In this document: positions 34,705 through 43,649 of the stretch, piece after piece
How the letters are laid out: each line of letters starts with the position of its first letter
How positions within the stretch are numbered: position 1 is the first letter of the stretch
Assembly (NCBI GenBank): GCA_044464485.1
Contig: JBIQLG010000004.1
Coordinates: forward strand, 62,001-126,000
Source of the DNA: Terrimesophilobacter sp044464485
Lineage (GTDB): Bacteria; Actinomycetota; Actinomycetes; Actinomycetales; Microbacteriaceae
Direction: 5' to 3'
Length of the DNA: 64,000 bases
Translations under genes and position numbers: made by a program
The notes under the pieces: generated by a model
Database searches by the model: none
What the model was told of the DNA's origin: nothing
The model's input: only the letters and a program-made list of their open reading frames with translations

Positions 34705-35603
34705 ACGACTTCGGAAATATCCTTCTCATTGCGTTGATCGTGGTCATTGCGATTTTCGTGATCTCAACCCTGCTTCGCGCCATCAGAATCATTCCCCAGG
34801 CTCGCGCGGGAGTCGTGGAACGCCTGGGCAAGTACCACAAAACTCTCCTGCCAGGGCTCAATCTCGTGATTCCGATCATCGACCGGGTCCGCCCCCTTAT
34901 TGATATGCGCGAGCAGGTTGTATCGTTCCCGCCCCAGCCCGTCATCACGGAAGACAACCTCGTCGTGTCCATCGACACTGTCGTGTATTTCCAGGTTACG
35001 GATGCGCGTGCGGCGACCTACGAGATCGCCAATTATCTCGGCGCCGTTGAGCAACTCACCACAACTACCCTCCGAAATGTGGTGGGTGGACTGAATCTTG
35101 AAGAAGCACTGACGAGCCGCGACAACATCAATGGTCAGTTGCGTGTCGTGCTGGACGAGGCAACGGGCAAATGGGGAATCCGGGTCGGCCGCGTCGAATT
35201 GAAAGCCATTGACCCACCCCTTTCCATTCAGGACTCGATGGAAAAGCAAATGCGTGCCGAACGCGACAGGCGGGCCGTCATTCTCACGGCAGAAGGCACC
35301 AAGCAGTCGCAAATTCTTGAGGCGGAGGGTGCACGCCAGGCCGCGATTCTTAAGGCGGAGGGAGATGCGAAGGCCGCCGTCCTGCGAGCAGAGGGTGAAG
35401 GTAAAGCGATCACCACCGTGTTCAAGGCCATCCATGACGGAAAGCCGGATCCGGAACTTCTCGCGTACCAATATTTGTTGACGCTGCCCAAGATTGCGGA
35501 AGGCGAATCGAGCAAACTCTGGATCATCCCCTCGGAGTTCACCGAAGCGCTCAAGGACATCACCGGCGGATTCCTGGGTAACAAGGGTGCACCGCGTTCC
35601 TAG
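34701..35603 (+). CDS. SPFH/Band 7 (slipin-type) membrane protein
   Basis: This is a 300-residue stomatin/slipin homologue with one N-terminal transmembrane helix (about 8-28). The Band 7/PHB domain (AGVVERLGKYHKTLLPGLNL to about residue 190) follows. Next is a coiled-coil made of three near-repeats of an AEG-containing 11-residue unit (about 195-240). It likely oligomerises into a membrane scaffold or microdomain organiser with NfeD. No protease domain is present. Its last 17 bases overlap the start chosen for the glycerophosphodiesterase gene. Confidence 0.93.
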   Translation: MNDFGNILLIALIVVIAIFVISTLLRAIRIIPQARAGVVERLGKYHKTLLPGLNLVIPIIDRVRPLIDMREQVVSFPPQPVITEDNLVVSIDTVVYFQVTDARAATYEIANYLGAVEQLTTTTLRNVVGGLNLEEALTSRDNINGQLRVVLDEATGKWGIRVGRVELKAIDPPLSIQDSMEKQMRAERDRRAVILTAEGTKQSQILEAEGARQAAILKAEGDAKAAVLRAEGEGKAITTVFKAIHDGKPDPELLAYQYLLTLPKIAEGESSKLWIIPSEFTEALKDITGGFLGNKGAPRS

Positions 35604-36366
35604 TCGGACGGGCAGGAGCGGTTTTTTCGCGACCCCTCCCCCACGGATCCTCGCCCATCGGGGACTGGCACTCGATGCGCCGGAAAACACCCTGCTTGCG
35701 TTCGCGAAAGCATTGGCGATCGGCGTGAACTTCATCGAAACCGATGTGCATGAGAGTTCGGACGGTGTCGCGATGATCAGTCATGATGCCTCGCTCGAGC
35801 GAACCGCTGGTCGCCTCGTGGACGTGAATCAACTGACCGCTGCGGAACTGCGACGGGTCGACTTGGGAGAGGGCCAGAATTTCGCGTCCCTGGCAGAGGC
35901 TCTTGACGCCTTTCCCGACGCACGGTTCAACATCGATGTGAAGTCGCCCGGGGCGGTGCAGCCCACCATCAGTGCGATCCAGTCCACGAATGCGGTGCAG
36001 CGTGTTCTCGTTGCGTCTTTCAGCGACGCTCGCAGACGGGATACCGTTGCCGGTTTGCCCGGTGTTGCTACGTCGGCGCCGCTTGGCGCAATGGCGCGAA
36101 TTGTGACGGCGATGTCGATGAGAATGTCGCACCGAGCTATGGCGGTCCTCGATGGTTTTGATGCGGTTCAGGTACCCGAGCGGTGGAAAGGAGTTCGGGT
36201 GGTAACCCCGCGCCTGGTCCGTGTCGCGCACGCGGTGGGTGCTGAGGTCCACGTCTGGACGATCAATGACGCGGACAGCATGAACAGACTGCTTGATCTC
36301 GGCGTCGACGGGATTGTGACTGACCGAGCTGATATTGCGCGTGACGTCGTTCGACAACGCCCCTAG
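35587..36366 (+). CDS. Glycerophosphodiester phosphodiesterase family protein
   Basis: This 259-residue GDPD-type TIM barrel probably hydrolyses glycerophosphodiesters from phospholipid turnover. Key motifs are AHRGLALDAPENTLLAF (catalytic His, Glu), FIETDVHESSDGV (metal Glu and Asp) and ISHDASLERTAG (second catalytic His). FNIDVKSP and the C-terminal VHVWTINDADSMNRLLDLGVDGIVTD complete the family pattern. There is no signal peptide, so it appears cytoplasmic. The GTG at 35587 overlaps the slipin gene by 17 bases and has only a weak AAGG before it. The frame is open 31 codons upstream. Confidence 0.9.
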   Translation: MHRVPSRTGRSGFFATPPPRILAHRGLALDAPENTLLAFAKALAIGVNFIETDVHESSDGVAMISHDASLERTAGRLVDVNQLTAAELRRVDLGEGQNFASLAEALDAFPDARFNIDVKSPGAVQPTISAIQSTNAVQRVLVASFSDARRRDTVAGLPGVATSAPLGAMARIVTAMSMRMSHRAMAVLDGFDAVQVPERWKGVRVVTPRLVRVAHAVGAEVHVWTINDADSMNRLLDLGVDGIVTDRADIARDVVRQRP

Positions 36367-36456
36367 CGCATGCGCCGGGTGAGCCTGATTTCCTGCGTTG
36401 TCTTAAGGATTCCCGGTCGCGAGGAGCCTGAGAACCCGCTGTGAAAGGCGCGGGGC

Positions 36457-36483
36457 GGAAAGGATACGTCCAGCTTCGTGGTT
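36457..36483 (+). promoter_or_regulatory. rbpA: SigR/SigH-like promoter upstream of rbpA
   Basis: GGAAA (36457-36461), 19 bases, then GTT (36481-36483) matches the consensus GGAA(T)-N18/19-GTT of disulfide-stress sigma factors of the SigR/SigH type. In Streptomyces coelicolor rbpA is a known SigR target. A start site about 10 bases downstream would leave a leader of about 40 bases before ATG 36531. The match is by eye. Confidence 0.5.
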
Positions 36484-36530
36484 TATAAATTGTGAAAGAT
36501 CAGGGATTGCGGACACAAGGGGACGAAAAG

Positions 36531-36896
36531 ATGGCGGATCGTAGTTTGCGTGGCATGCGTTTGGGCGCGCAGAGCCTCCAGAGCGAAGAGGGCGTTACAT
36601 TTTCACCCAGACGACGCAGTACGTATTTGCTGGATGACGGTTCGACGTTTGAAGTGACTTTTTCTGCCGACGCCGAGGTTCCGACGCTGTGGGAATCGCC
36701 CAAAAGCGGACAGGAAGGTCACCTGCTGGGAGAGAACGGCAAGCCGGTGCCGCTCGATCAGGCTGAGAGCCGAATTCCGCGAAGCCACTGGGACATGCTT
36801 CTCGAGCGTCGCACGCGCGCTGAACTTCAGGAGTTGCTGGACGAGCGGCTCGAGTATCTGCGCGCTCGTCGCGGCAAGCACAAGGTCGGCGCGTAG
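36531..36896 (+). CDS. rbpA: RNA polymerase-binding protein RbpA lacking its zinc ligands
   Basis: RbpA binds the primary sigma factor and RNA polymerase and stabilises promoter complexes. From ATG 36531 (GGGGAC upstream) it has 121 residues. These comprise the N-terminal tail, the core domain (about 28-75), the basic linker and the C-terminal sigma-interacting helix (LLERRTRAELQELLDERLEYLRARR). The CxxC of the zinc ribbon in the Streptomyces protein is replaced by Ser56-x-x-Ser59 in LWESPKSG, and the first Cys by Leu33. The fold here must be zinc-free. An upstream in-frame start would add 13 unrelated residues. Confidence 0.94.
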   Translation: MADRSLRGMRLGAQSLQSEEGVTFSPRRRSTYLLDDGSTFEVTFSADAEVPTLWESPKSGQEGHLLGENGKPVPLDQAESRIPRSHWDMLLERRTRAELQELLDERLEYLRARRGKHKVGA

Positions 36897-36937
36897 AAGC
36901 CCGTCGGACCAGGTCGCACGCCCGCTCTCGCAGATAC

Positions 36938-37645
36938 TTACCTGCGGAAGAGTCCCCACCAGGTGACTCGCACGAGAGCTTCGACAACGATTCCCAGATG
37001 CATTTTTGAACGCCCGACGGTTCGTTCGACGAAGGTAATGGGGTGCTCCGCCACGGTCATGCCGCCGCGTTCGGTTCGCCAGGCGAATTCGATTTGAAAA
37101 CAATAGCCCTGAGACGCCACCGCGGTGAGATTCAGTGCCGAGAGCGCACTCGCCCGGTACACCCTGAATCCCGATGTCAGGTCACGGATGTGAGATCCCA
37201 GAACCCGTCTGGCATAAGAATTTCCCGAACGTGAAATCGCGCGCCTCAGCCACGGCCAGTTGATAACGGTCCCGCCGGGTACCCAGCGCGAACCGAGAAC
37301 CAGATCGGCTCCGTCGCGTGCGGCGGAAATCATGGCGGGGAGCTCCGCTGGATCATGGGACCCGTCCGCATCAATCTCGACGATGAACCGATAGTTCCTC
37401 TCGATGCCGAAGCGAAACCCCGCCATGTACGCGTGGCCGAGACCTTCCTTCGCTGGTCGGTGCATGACCGTCACCGAGGAATCACGGGTCGCTATTGCGT
37501 CGGCGAGTTCGCCGGTGCCGTCAGGACTGTTGTCATCGACAACGAGCACGTGAGCTGCAGGAACGGCCTCACGCACGCGTACAACCAGCGACTCAAGACT
37601 CCCAAGTTCGTTGTAGGTGGGGATGATGATGAGGGTTTCAGTCAC
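36938..37645 (-). CDS. ppm1: Polyprenol monophosphomannose synthase (GT2)
   Basis: This is a 235-residue dolichol-phosphate-mannose-synthase-like glycosyltransferase that makes polyprenyl-phosphate mannose from GDP-mannose. GT2 motifs are IIIPTYNELGSL, VVDDNSPDGTGELAD, EIDADGSHDP (metal-binding DxD), LVLGSRWVPGG and RDLTSGFRVYRASAL. It lacks the C-terminal membrane domain of longer Dpm enzymes. I chose GTG 37645, which overlaps the lnt stop by eight bases. GTG 37663 is possible. In mycobacteria the equivalent Ppm1 is fused to an Lnt-like domain; here the two are separate, overlapping genes. Confidence 0.93.
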   Translation of the reverse strand: MTETLIIIPTYNELGSLESLVVRVREAVPAAHVLVVDDNSPDGTGELADAIATRDSSVTVMHRPAKEGLGHAYMAGFRFGIERNYRFIVEIDADGSHDPAELPAMISAARDGADLVLGSRWVPGGTVINWPWLRRAISRSGNSYARRVLGSHIRDLTSGFRVYRASALSALNLTAVASQGYCFQIEFAWRTERGGMTVAEHPITFVERTVGRSKMHLGIVVEALVRVTWWGLFRR

Positions 37646-39203
37646 GTGTCGGTCTCGCTTCACCGCGGCCCCGAATCATGATCCCCAGTAGCAGGCACGA
37701 CAGGGCGAAACCTCCTACCGCGTAATCCACGTTCGCGCCGAGCACGGTGGCCGGCGTGACCGTGTGGCTGAGGGGAACGCTTTCCACCATGGACCCGGGA
37801 ACAAACGTCGGCAATTGCGCGATCGTCTTTCCGTGCGGATCGATCATGGCGCTGACACCCACGGTGGAGACCTGCACAACACTTCGTGCGGTTTCTATTG
37901 CGCGCAATCGAGCGATGGCAAGCTGTTGCACGTTTTCATCAGTGTGACCGAAGTCTGCGTTGTTTGTGGGTGCGAGGATGATGCTTGCACCCGACGAGAT
38001 CATTTGCCTGATGAGCGAATCGTCCACAATGTCAAAACAAATCGCGAGACCGGCGCGCACTCCCCCAATATCAAAAATGTTGTCTCGCGTTCCGATACTG
38101 AAGTCCCGTGGGATGAGGTCGAAGAGCGAGGGTGCGAACGGGTACCAGAATGACTTGTCGGGGAGGTACTCCGCAAAGGGTACCGGGTGAATCTTGTCAT
38201 ACTGATCCACCGCGCCTTTATCCGGCTCCCAGAGGAGCAGCGAATTGAACATTCGATTCTTGTTGTCGTAAGTGATCGTTCCCACGACGAGGGGCGCTCC
38301 CATCCTGTCCGTGATGTAGTCAAGGGCTCGTGCGGCATCCGGATGCGTGAGCGGGTTCAGATCTGCCGCATTTTCGGGCCAGACTACGGCGTCGACCTTC
38401 TCGCCAAACAGCGGAACAGTCCCATTGATGTGATCGTTGAGCGTCTGGCCGGGCGCGTGCTGCGCGAAAAGGCCCGCATCGGAGTTTCCCTGCACGGCGG
38501 CTACTCGAAATGTGCCGACAGCGGCGACGGGCCATGCTGGTATCGCGAGCGCCACGACGAATGCCGCTGAGGCGACAATTCCTCTGGTAGTCACGCGGAT
38601 GTCAATCTCGCAGAGCACTTGCACGAGGATCGCACTGAGCCAGGCGAGCAGAAAACTAACACCGGAAATCCCTAACCACGCCACGAGCGGAGCAAACGGA
38701 GACTCGGACTGGGAAAACGCGAGACGTCCCCACGAGAACCCACCGTACGGCCACGTGCTCGTAATTGACTCGCGCAGGGCCCACACGGCGCCCAATGCCG
38801 CCGGAACGAGAAGCAGTCGGCCGAACGTGCCCGGCCAGATTTTGGGTACGACCCGCCACGCGAGGCTGAGCAGCATGGCGCCTCCCGCAAAGAAGAGGGT
38901 CTGCAGGCCGGCCAGAGCCAACCACGGGACCGGTCCCAGGTAGATCGTCAGCCAAAAAATCAGCGTTCCCCAATAGGAGAAGCCTCCGAGCAGTCCGAGA
39001 GCGAATGACGCACCAAGTCGACGGTTTCGCACCGACCACATCATCATTCCGGTGCCCACGAACACGAGCGGCCACCAATTGAGAGCAGGAAACGACGCGG
39101 CAAGCAGTGGACCGGAGGCAGCGGCTGCTCCCGCCGAGAGCCATCCCGATGCCGGGCGCGGGGACGCTAACATCGTGGTGCCCGCGAAGGTCACGTTCTT
39201 CAT
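37638..39203 (-). CDS. lnt: Apolipoprotein N-acyltransferase
   Basis: Lnt adds the third acyl chain to lipoproteins at the outer face of the membrane. The 521-residue protein has about seven hydrophobic helices (20-225 and 490-512) flanking a nitrilase-like domain. Its catalytic triad is visible as Glu277 (WPENAAD), Lys337 (YDKIHPVPFAEYLP) and Cys389 (AICFDIVDD), at almost the same positions as in E. coli Lnt. It begins four bases after helY and overlaps ppm1. Clients in this window include CtaC and the FKBP lipoprotein. A second ATG at codon 11 is an alternative start. Confidence 0.95.
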   Translation of the reverse strand: MKNVTFAGTTMLASPRPASGWLSAGAAAASGPLLAASFPALNWWPLVFVGTGMMMWSVRNRRLGASFALGLLGGFSYWGTLIFWLTIYLGPVPWLALAGLQTLFFAGGAMLLSLAWRVVPKIWPGTFGRLLLVPAALGAVWALRESITSTWPYGGFSWGRLAFSQSESPFAPLVAWLGISGVSFLLAWLSAILVQVLCEIDIRVTTRGIVASAAFVVALAIPAWPVAAVGTFRVAAVQGNSDAGLFAQHAPGQTLNDHINGTVPLFGEKVDAVVWPENAADLNPLTHPDAARALDYITDRMGAPLVVGTITYDNKNRMFNSLLLWEPDKGAVDQYDKIHPVPFAEYLPDKSFWYPFAPSLFDLIPRDFSIGTRDNIFDIGGVRAGLAICFDIVDDSLIRQMISSGASIILAPTNNADFGHTDENVQQLAIARLRAIETARSVVQVSTVGVSAMIDPHGKTIAQLPTFVPGSMVESVPLSHTVTPATVLGANVDYAVGGFALSCLLLGIMIRGRGEARPTRD

Positions 39204-39207
39204 GCGC

Positions 39208-41580
39208 CTAACTCACACTCGCGTAGGCGACAATTCCGCGCCGGACGGCGTCCAATGCCGTGCGGGCGGTGGCACCGATCGGCGACTCGGCGACAATGGA
39301 AATCTGGTCGAGCAGATCGATGGTCTGTTTCGTCACGCGAACAAAGTCGCCCGCGGCAAGATGTGCCTCTTCGAGAACTCGTTCCAATGACCTGCCCTTC
39401 GCCCAGTCGTACATTGCGAGACTAAGGGAGGCGGATATCGGTTCGCTTCCCGGCAAGTGATTCTGCTGCTCCCGATCATCCAGCTCGCTCCACAGGGCGG
39501 TTGTTGTGCCGAGGGCGTCGCGGAATCCGCCGCGCGGGAGCATCCGTTCGTAATATTGGCCGTCGTCCCGGCGCGGCTCGTAGACGAGTGCGACAGCAAT
39601 TGCCGCCAGACCCGCTGGGTCGAGCGAGTTCCACGCGCCGGTGCGGAGGCACTCGGCGACAAGCAAGTCCCGCTCTCCGTATATCCGTCGCAGCGTGCGG
39701 CCGGCCTCGGTGAGGGTAAACTCGCCGCCCCCGTCGTCCGCAAGGTAGCCCAGCGAGAGCAACACGTCCGTGACACGATCGAAGACGCGTGAAATCGCTC
39801 CGGTTCGATTGGCAATCTGCTTTCGTACTTCCTCGGTGCTTCTGTGTAACTTCCACCACCGCTCCGCCCAGCGTGCGTGCGCCTCCCTGTCTGCACAGTT
39901 GTGGCACGGATGTTGGCGCATGGCTTTGCGCAATTGGGTGAGCTTGTGCTGCCGACGCTCCCGCTCACCGCGACTGTGCGCGTCCGCGCGGCCGACACCC
40001 TTCCGCTCGAGATCGGTGAGCTCGCGTCTGATTCCCGAATATTCGCGAAAGTCACCGAGATGGCACGTCATCGATTTCGCGTAGCCATCGAGTGATTCCT
40101 CCTGGCTTCGAACCTTTCGAGCCAGGTCGACAACACCCCGATCGGCTTGAAACTGTGCAAAGGATGACTGCAGAAGCTCTCGCGTTCTCTGTCGACCGAA
40201 TTGTGCAATGAGGTTGACTGCCATGTTGTAGCTCGGGCTGAAGCTCGAATTGAGCGGATAGGTGCGTCGCGACGCAAGCGACGCAACCGCGTGCGGATCC
40301 AATCCATCCTGCCACTGGATAACGGAGTGACCCTCGACGTCGATGCCTCGACGACCTGCCCGTCCCGTGAGCTGCGTGTACTCCCCCGGCGTGATGGGCA
40401 CCCGCGCTTCGCCATTGAATTTTTCCAGGCTCTCCAGCACGACCGTTCGTGCCGGCATGTTGATGCCGAGGGCAAGGGTTTCTGTCGCGAAAACGACCTT
40501 GACGAGCTTTCGTCGAAAAAGCTCCTCCACTACCTCCTTGAACGCGGGGAGCATGCCGGCATGGTGTGCAGCCACGCCTCGCTCAAGTCCTCCCAGCCAC
40601 TCCCAGTATCCGAGAATCGCCAGGTCAGCATCGACGATGGAGCGGCAACGTTCCTGAGCGATCGCACGAATCTGTTTGCGCTCGCTCTGCGTCGTGAGTC
40701 TGATTCCCGAGCGCAGCACCTGCGTTACAGCCGAATCGCACCCGGCTCTGCTGAAAATGAAGAAAATGGCCGGGATCAGATCGCGTTCCTCCAGCAGGCG
40801 GATGACGGCCGCCCTGTCCATTTTGCGCTGGTGCGGTCTCCCACCACGGGCATGGTGGCGTGCGGCATCCGACCTTTGGCGCGCCCCCGGAGCGCGGCCA
40901 CCGTACCTCGCCATCTGAACCAGTTCCGGGTTCACTGTGGGCTGCCCTGCGGACCGATGTGAATCGAAAAGGTCGACGAGCGTGGACCGCAGGAGAATGT
41001 GCTGCTCGAGGGGAACGGGCCTTTCTTCCGAAACAATGACGCTCGTGTCGCCTCGAACCGTCTGCAGCCAGTCCCCGAACTCTTCGGCGTTGGAAACTGT
41101 GGCGCTCAACGAAACCAATCGAACATCCTGCGGAAGGTGGATGATGACCTCTTCCCACACCGCGCCACGGAACCGATCAGCCAAATAGTGCACTTCATCC
41201 ATGATCACGAACCCGAGATCGGGCAGCAGATCAGACCCCGCGTACAACATGTTGCGCAGCACCTCGGTGGTCATCACCACAATTCGCGCGCGCGAATTGA
41301 TGTTGGTGTCCCCCGTGAGCAACCCCACATCGTCGGGTCCGTACACGTCAACAAATTCTTGAAACTTTTGGTTGCTGAGAGCCTTCATCGGCGCCGTGTA
41401 GAAAACTTTCGTCGCGGTCGAATTCATCGCGAGGAACACCGCAAATTCCGCAATGACTGTTTTACCCGCACCGGTGGGTGCCGCGACCAGAACGCTGCGC
41501 CCGTCGTCCAGTGCGCGGCACGCGCTCAACTGGAAGTCGTCGAGATCGAAAGCTAGTCCGCGTCGAAAACTCTCGATCAC
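39208..41580 (-). CDS. helY: Ski2/Mtr4-like DEAD/DEAH-box helicase HelY
   Basis: This is a 790-residue superfamily 2 helicase of the HelY/Mtr4 group, probably acting on RNA. The RecA-1 domain has VAAPTGAGKTVIAEF (motif I), APMKALSNQKF (Ia), MDEVHYL (II, DEVH) and LSATVSNAEEFGDW (III). RecA-2 has AHHAGMLPAFKEVVEELF, VVFATETLALGINMPARTVV and QLTGRAGRRG (VI). The C-terminal part includes a basic coiled region with CHNC and a DSHCT-like helical domain. A short Arg/His-rich basic insert (about residues 230-255) separates the RecA domains. The GTG start overlaps the tatC stop (GTGA). Confidence 0.95.
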   Translation of the reverse strand: MIESFRRGLAFDLDDFQLSACRALDDGRSVLVAAPTGAGKTVIAEFAVFLAMNSTATKVFYTAPMKALSNQKFQEFVDVYGPDDVGLLTGDTNINSRARIVVMTTEVLRNMLYAGSDLLPDLGFVIMDEVHYLADRFRGAVWEEVIIHLPQDVRLVSLSATVSNAEEFGDWLQTVRGDTSVIVSEERPVPLEQHILLRSTLVDLFDSHRSAGQPTVNPELVQMARYGGRAPGARQRSDAARHHARGGRPHQRKMDRAAVIRLLEERDLIPAIFFIFSRAGCDSAVTQVLRSGIRLTTQSERKQIRAIAQERCRSIVDADLAILGYWEWLGGLERGVAAHHAGMLPAFKEVVEELFRRKLVKVVFATETLALGINMPARTVVLESLEKFNGEARVPITPGEYTQLTGRAGRRGIDVEGHSVIQWQDGLDPHAVASLASRRTYPLNSSFSPSYNMAVNLIAQFGRQRTRELLQSSFAQFQADRGVVDLARKVRSQEESLDGYAKSMTCHLGDFREYSGIRRELTDLERKGVGRADAHSRGERERRQHKLTQLRKAMRQHPCHNCADREAHARWAERWWKLHRSTEEVRKQIANRTGAISRVFDRVTDVLLSLGYLADDGGGEFTLTEAGRTLRRIYGERDLLVAECLRTGAWNSLDPAGLAAIAVALVYEPRRDDGQYYERMLPRGGFRDALGTTTALWSELDDREQQNHLPGSEPISASLSLAMYDWAKGRSLERVLEEAHLAAGDFVRVTKQTIDLLDQISIVAESPIGATARTALDAVRRGIVAYASVS

Positions 41581-42377
41581 GTGACGCTCGGGGTTCCGAG
41601 ATCAAGGCCCAGGCGTTTTGCCTTTCGTGCGGCAATCGCATCATGCCAGAACGCGACACCGACGGCGACGAAGTAGAGGAACACCATCGGAATGGCGAGG
41701 AGGAACATCGAAAACGGGTCGGCCGCTGGGGTGGCTATCGCGGTGAAGAGCGTGATCAGCAAGACCGCGATCCGCCAACCCTTGAGAATCGATCTTCCCG
41801 ACATCACTCCGATGAAGTTCAGGAGCACTAAGAACACCGGAAGCACAAACGCGACACCCACGGCGAGGATGAGTTTCAACACAAATCCGAGATAGTCCTT
41901 CGCGTCGATGTACGCGACGTCCTCTGCGGGAACGAACGAATTCAAGAGAATGACGATGTGCGGCACGACGTACCAGCCGGCCACGCATCCGGCTAGAAAC
42001 AAAGGTATCGCCGTAAACACGAATCCAAACGTGTATCGCTTTTCCCTGCCGGTGAGACCGGGAACGAGAAAGGCGAAGATCTGGTAGAGCCATACCGGAC
42101 TGGAGATGAGGATGCCCGCGTAAATAGCGATTTGCATGTGCACATCGAATGCCGTCGTAATGCCCTGATAGTTCAGGGCGGCGTTCTTGGACACTGCGAT
42201 AAGTTCGACAGGTGCACGCAAGCCCTCCCAGACCCACGGGTAGACGAACCAACCGACGATTGCGCCTGCAACGACGCCGAGTGCGGCACGAAACAGGCGT
42301 TTGCGAAGTTCGACGAGGTGCTGCCCTAGCGACATTCTGCGATCGCTGTTCGCGCCTCGCTTGTCACGGGCGGCCAT
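41577..42377 (-). CDS. tatC: Twin-arginine translocase subunit TatC
   Basis: TatC is the multispanning receptor of the Tat pathway that recognises twin-arginine signal peptides. The 266-residue protein has six hydrophobic helices. It begins with the diagnostic cytoplasmic segment MSLGQHLVELRKRLFRAALG after a basic N terminus. SPVWLYQIFAFLVPGLTGREKRY and the PxxDPFSM-like loop (TPAADPFSMFLLAIPM) follow. It lies five bases after tatA and overlaps helY by four bases. QcrA is a likely Tat-dependent client. TatB is not encoded here. Confidence 0.97.
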   Translation of the reverse strand: MAARDKRGANSDRRMSLGQHLVELRKRLFRAALGVVAGAIVGWFVYPWVWEGLRAPVELIAVSKNAALNYQGITTAFDVHMQIAIYAGILISSPVWLYQIFAFLVPGLTGREKRYTFGFVFTAIPLFLAGCVAGWYVVPHIVILLNSFVPAEDVAYIDAKDYLGFVLKLILAVGVAFVLPVFLVLLNFIGVMSGRSILKGWRIAVLLITLFTAIATPAADPFSMFLLAIPMVFLYFVAVGVAFWHDAIAARKAKRLGLDLGTPSVT

Positions 42378-42382
42378 GCGAG

Positions 42383-42586
42383 TTAAGACTTGGGTGTTGA
42401 CTGCGAGTCGTCTGTCTTGTCTTTTGTCGTGTCGTCGTCGGCGTCAGAGTTCTTCATTTCGCTCTTGAATATCTTCATTGACTGCCCAACGCTTTTCGCG
42501 AGCCCCGGAAGTTTGGTTGCACCGAAGAGCAATACGACAATGACAAGAATTATCAGCGCATGCCAGCCTGTGAAGCCTTGGAACAT
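42383..42586 (-). CDS. tatA: Sec-independent protein translocase protein TatA
   Basis: TatA oligomers form the pore or membrane-weakening element of the Tat system. The 67-residue protein has one N-terminal helix (about 8-25, HALIILVIVVLLFGATKLP), the hinge GATKLPGLAKSVGQSM, an amphipathic helix and an acidic Asp/Thr-rich tail. The position directly before tatC and after pafC is the standard actinobacterial order. Confidence 0.96.
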   Translation of the reverse strand: MFQGFTGWHALIILVIVVLLFGATKLPGLAKSVGQSMKIFKSEMKNSDADDDTTKDKTDDSQSTPKS

Positions 42587-42624
42587 TTGGGTACATCCTC
42601 TTCATTGTCATTGCAGATGTGGAC

Positions 42625-42630
42625 AGTTTA
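42625..42630 (-). promoter_or_regulatory. Candidate tatA -10 element (TAAACT)
   Basis: TAAACT on the minus strand lies 38 bases before the tatA ATG in the 79-base gap after pafC, and would give the tat-helY-lnt-ppm1 genes their own promoter. No clear -35 was seen. Confidence 0.35.
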
Positions 42631-42665
42631 GCCCGATCCACGCGCGATAGCCGTCCGAGAGGAAC

Positions 42666-43649
42666 TCAGACGTTTCCCGAATATTGATTCGCCCCGGCCT
42701 TCGCCCATTCCGCAGTCATTCGACGAGCTTCGTTCGGAGAGATGACGGTGAGCAGTCCAGGCGAGGCGCACACGAGCCGCTTCACCACGTGGAGATTGGT
42801 TACCCGTATCGTCGCCGTCACCGCACCGTTTTCGGTTCGAATCGTGGCGTCGGGCGTCAGGTAGTCGGCTACGAGAGGCAATGCGGCCGGCGCGATGGCG
42901 AGGGTTACCTCAATATCGTCCGCGGAACCTTCAAAGAGGGCTTCCGGCAACGAAACGTCCTCGGGACGAAAAGTGATCAGCTCGTGCGTGATGAGGGGTG
43001 CGCTCATGCGGTCAAGCCGGAAGGTGCGAAGCGCTCCGCGCAGGTGGCACCATCCGCGCATGTACCAGTCGGCATCCACCGACTCCACTCGAAGCGGATC
43101 CACACGTCTGCGCTCGTGCTCGCCGCGGGAATTCAGGTAGTCGAACTCGATTTGGTGATGTGTCGCCGCTGCATCGCGGATGAGCGCCAGCAGCGCGTCG
43201 GTTTCTGACGGTTCAACAGCCATGGGACTCGGTGCCGTGGAAGCACCGAGAGAAAGCTTCGCCATGAGCACCGCGATGGCTTTGCGATCAGCATTTTCGG
43301 GAAGTGCGGATAAATACTGAAGTCCTGCGATGAGCGCCGCCGCCTCACGACCCGAAAGCCGCGGTGAATCATCGATCGCGACCATGTTGGTGAGCACGAT
43401 CTGGTCGTTGTCTTCGAAGTCGTCCCACGCGATATCAAAGAGATCGTCATGCTGGTACGAGGAGGTGTCGCCGGGTATTCCCGATACGGCAATGAGCCGC
43501 ACTGCATCGCGAATGTGATCTTCCGTCACGCCGAAGTGTTGGGCGGCTTCCGAGACGCTGACGCGGTCGTGATCCATCAGGTAGGGAACAAGCGACAGCA
43601 GGAACGTGAGCTTGTCGCGCGCGTGCAACGGCGGAGTGGCGTCAGGCAC
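42666..43649 (-). CDS. pafC: WYL-domain regulator PafC
   Basis: PafC pairs with PafB as a DNA-damage (mitomycin-responsive, LexA-independent) transcription activator in actinobacteria. The 327-residue protein has an N-terminal winged helix-turn-helix (KLTFLLSLVPYLMDHDRVSVSEAA, then FGVTEDHIRDAVRLI). A WYL domain (EFDYLNSRGEHERRRVDPLRVESVDADWYMRGW, about 160-240) and a WCX C-terminal extension follow. The GTG start at 43649 overlaps the pafB stop by eight bases and has AGGAGGG upstream, better than upstream in-frame ATG or GTG codons. No pup-proteasome gene is near. Confidence 0.92.
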   Translation of the reverse strand: MPDATPPLHARDKLTFLLSLVPYLMDHDRVSVSEAAQHFGVTEDHIRDAVRLIAVSGIPGDTSSYQHDDLFDIAWDDFEDNDQIVLTNMVAIDDSPRLSGREAAALIAGLQYLSALPENADRKAIAVLMAKLSLGASTAPSPMAVEPSETDALLALIRDAAATHHQIEFDYLNSRGEHERRRVDPLRVESVDADWYMRGWCHLRGALRTFRLDRMSAPLITHELITFRPEDVSLPEALFEGSADDIEVTLAIAPAALPLVADYLTPDATIRTENGAVTATIRVTNLHVVKRLVCASPGLLTVISPNEARRMTAEWAKAGANQYSGNV

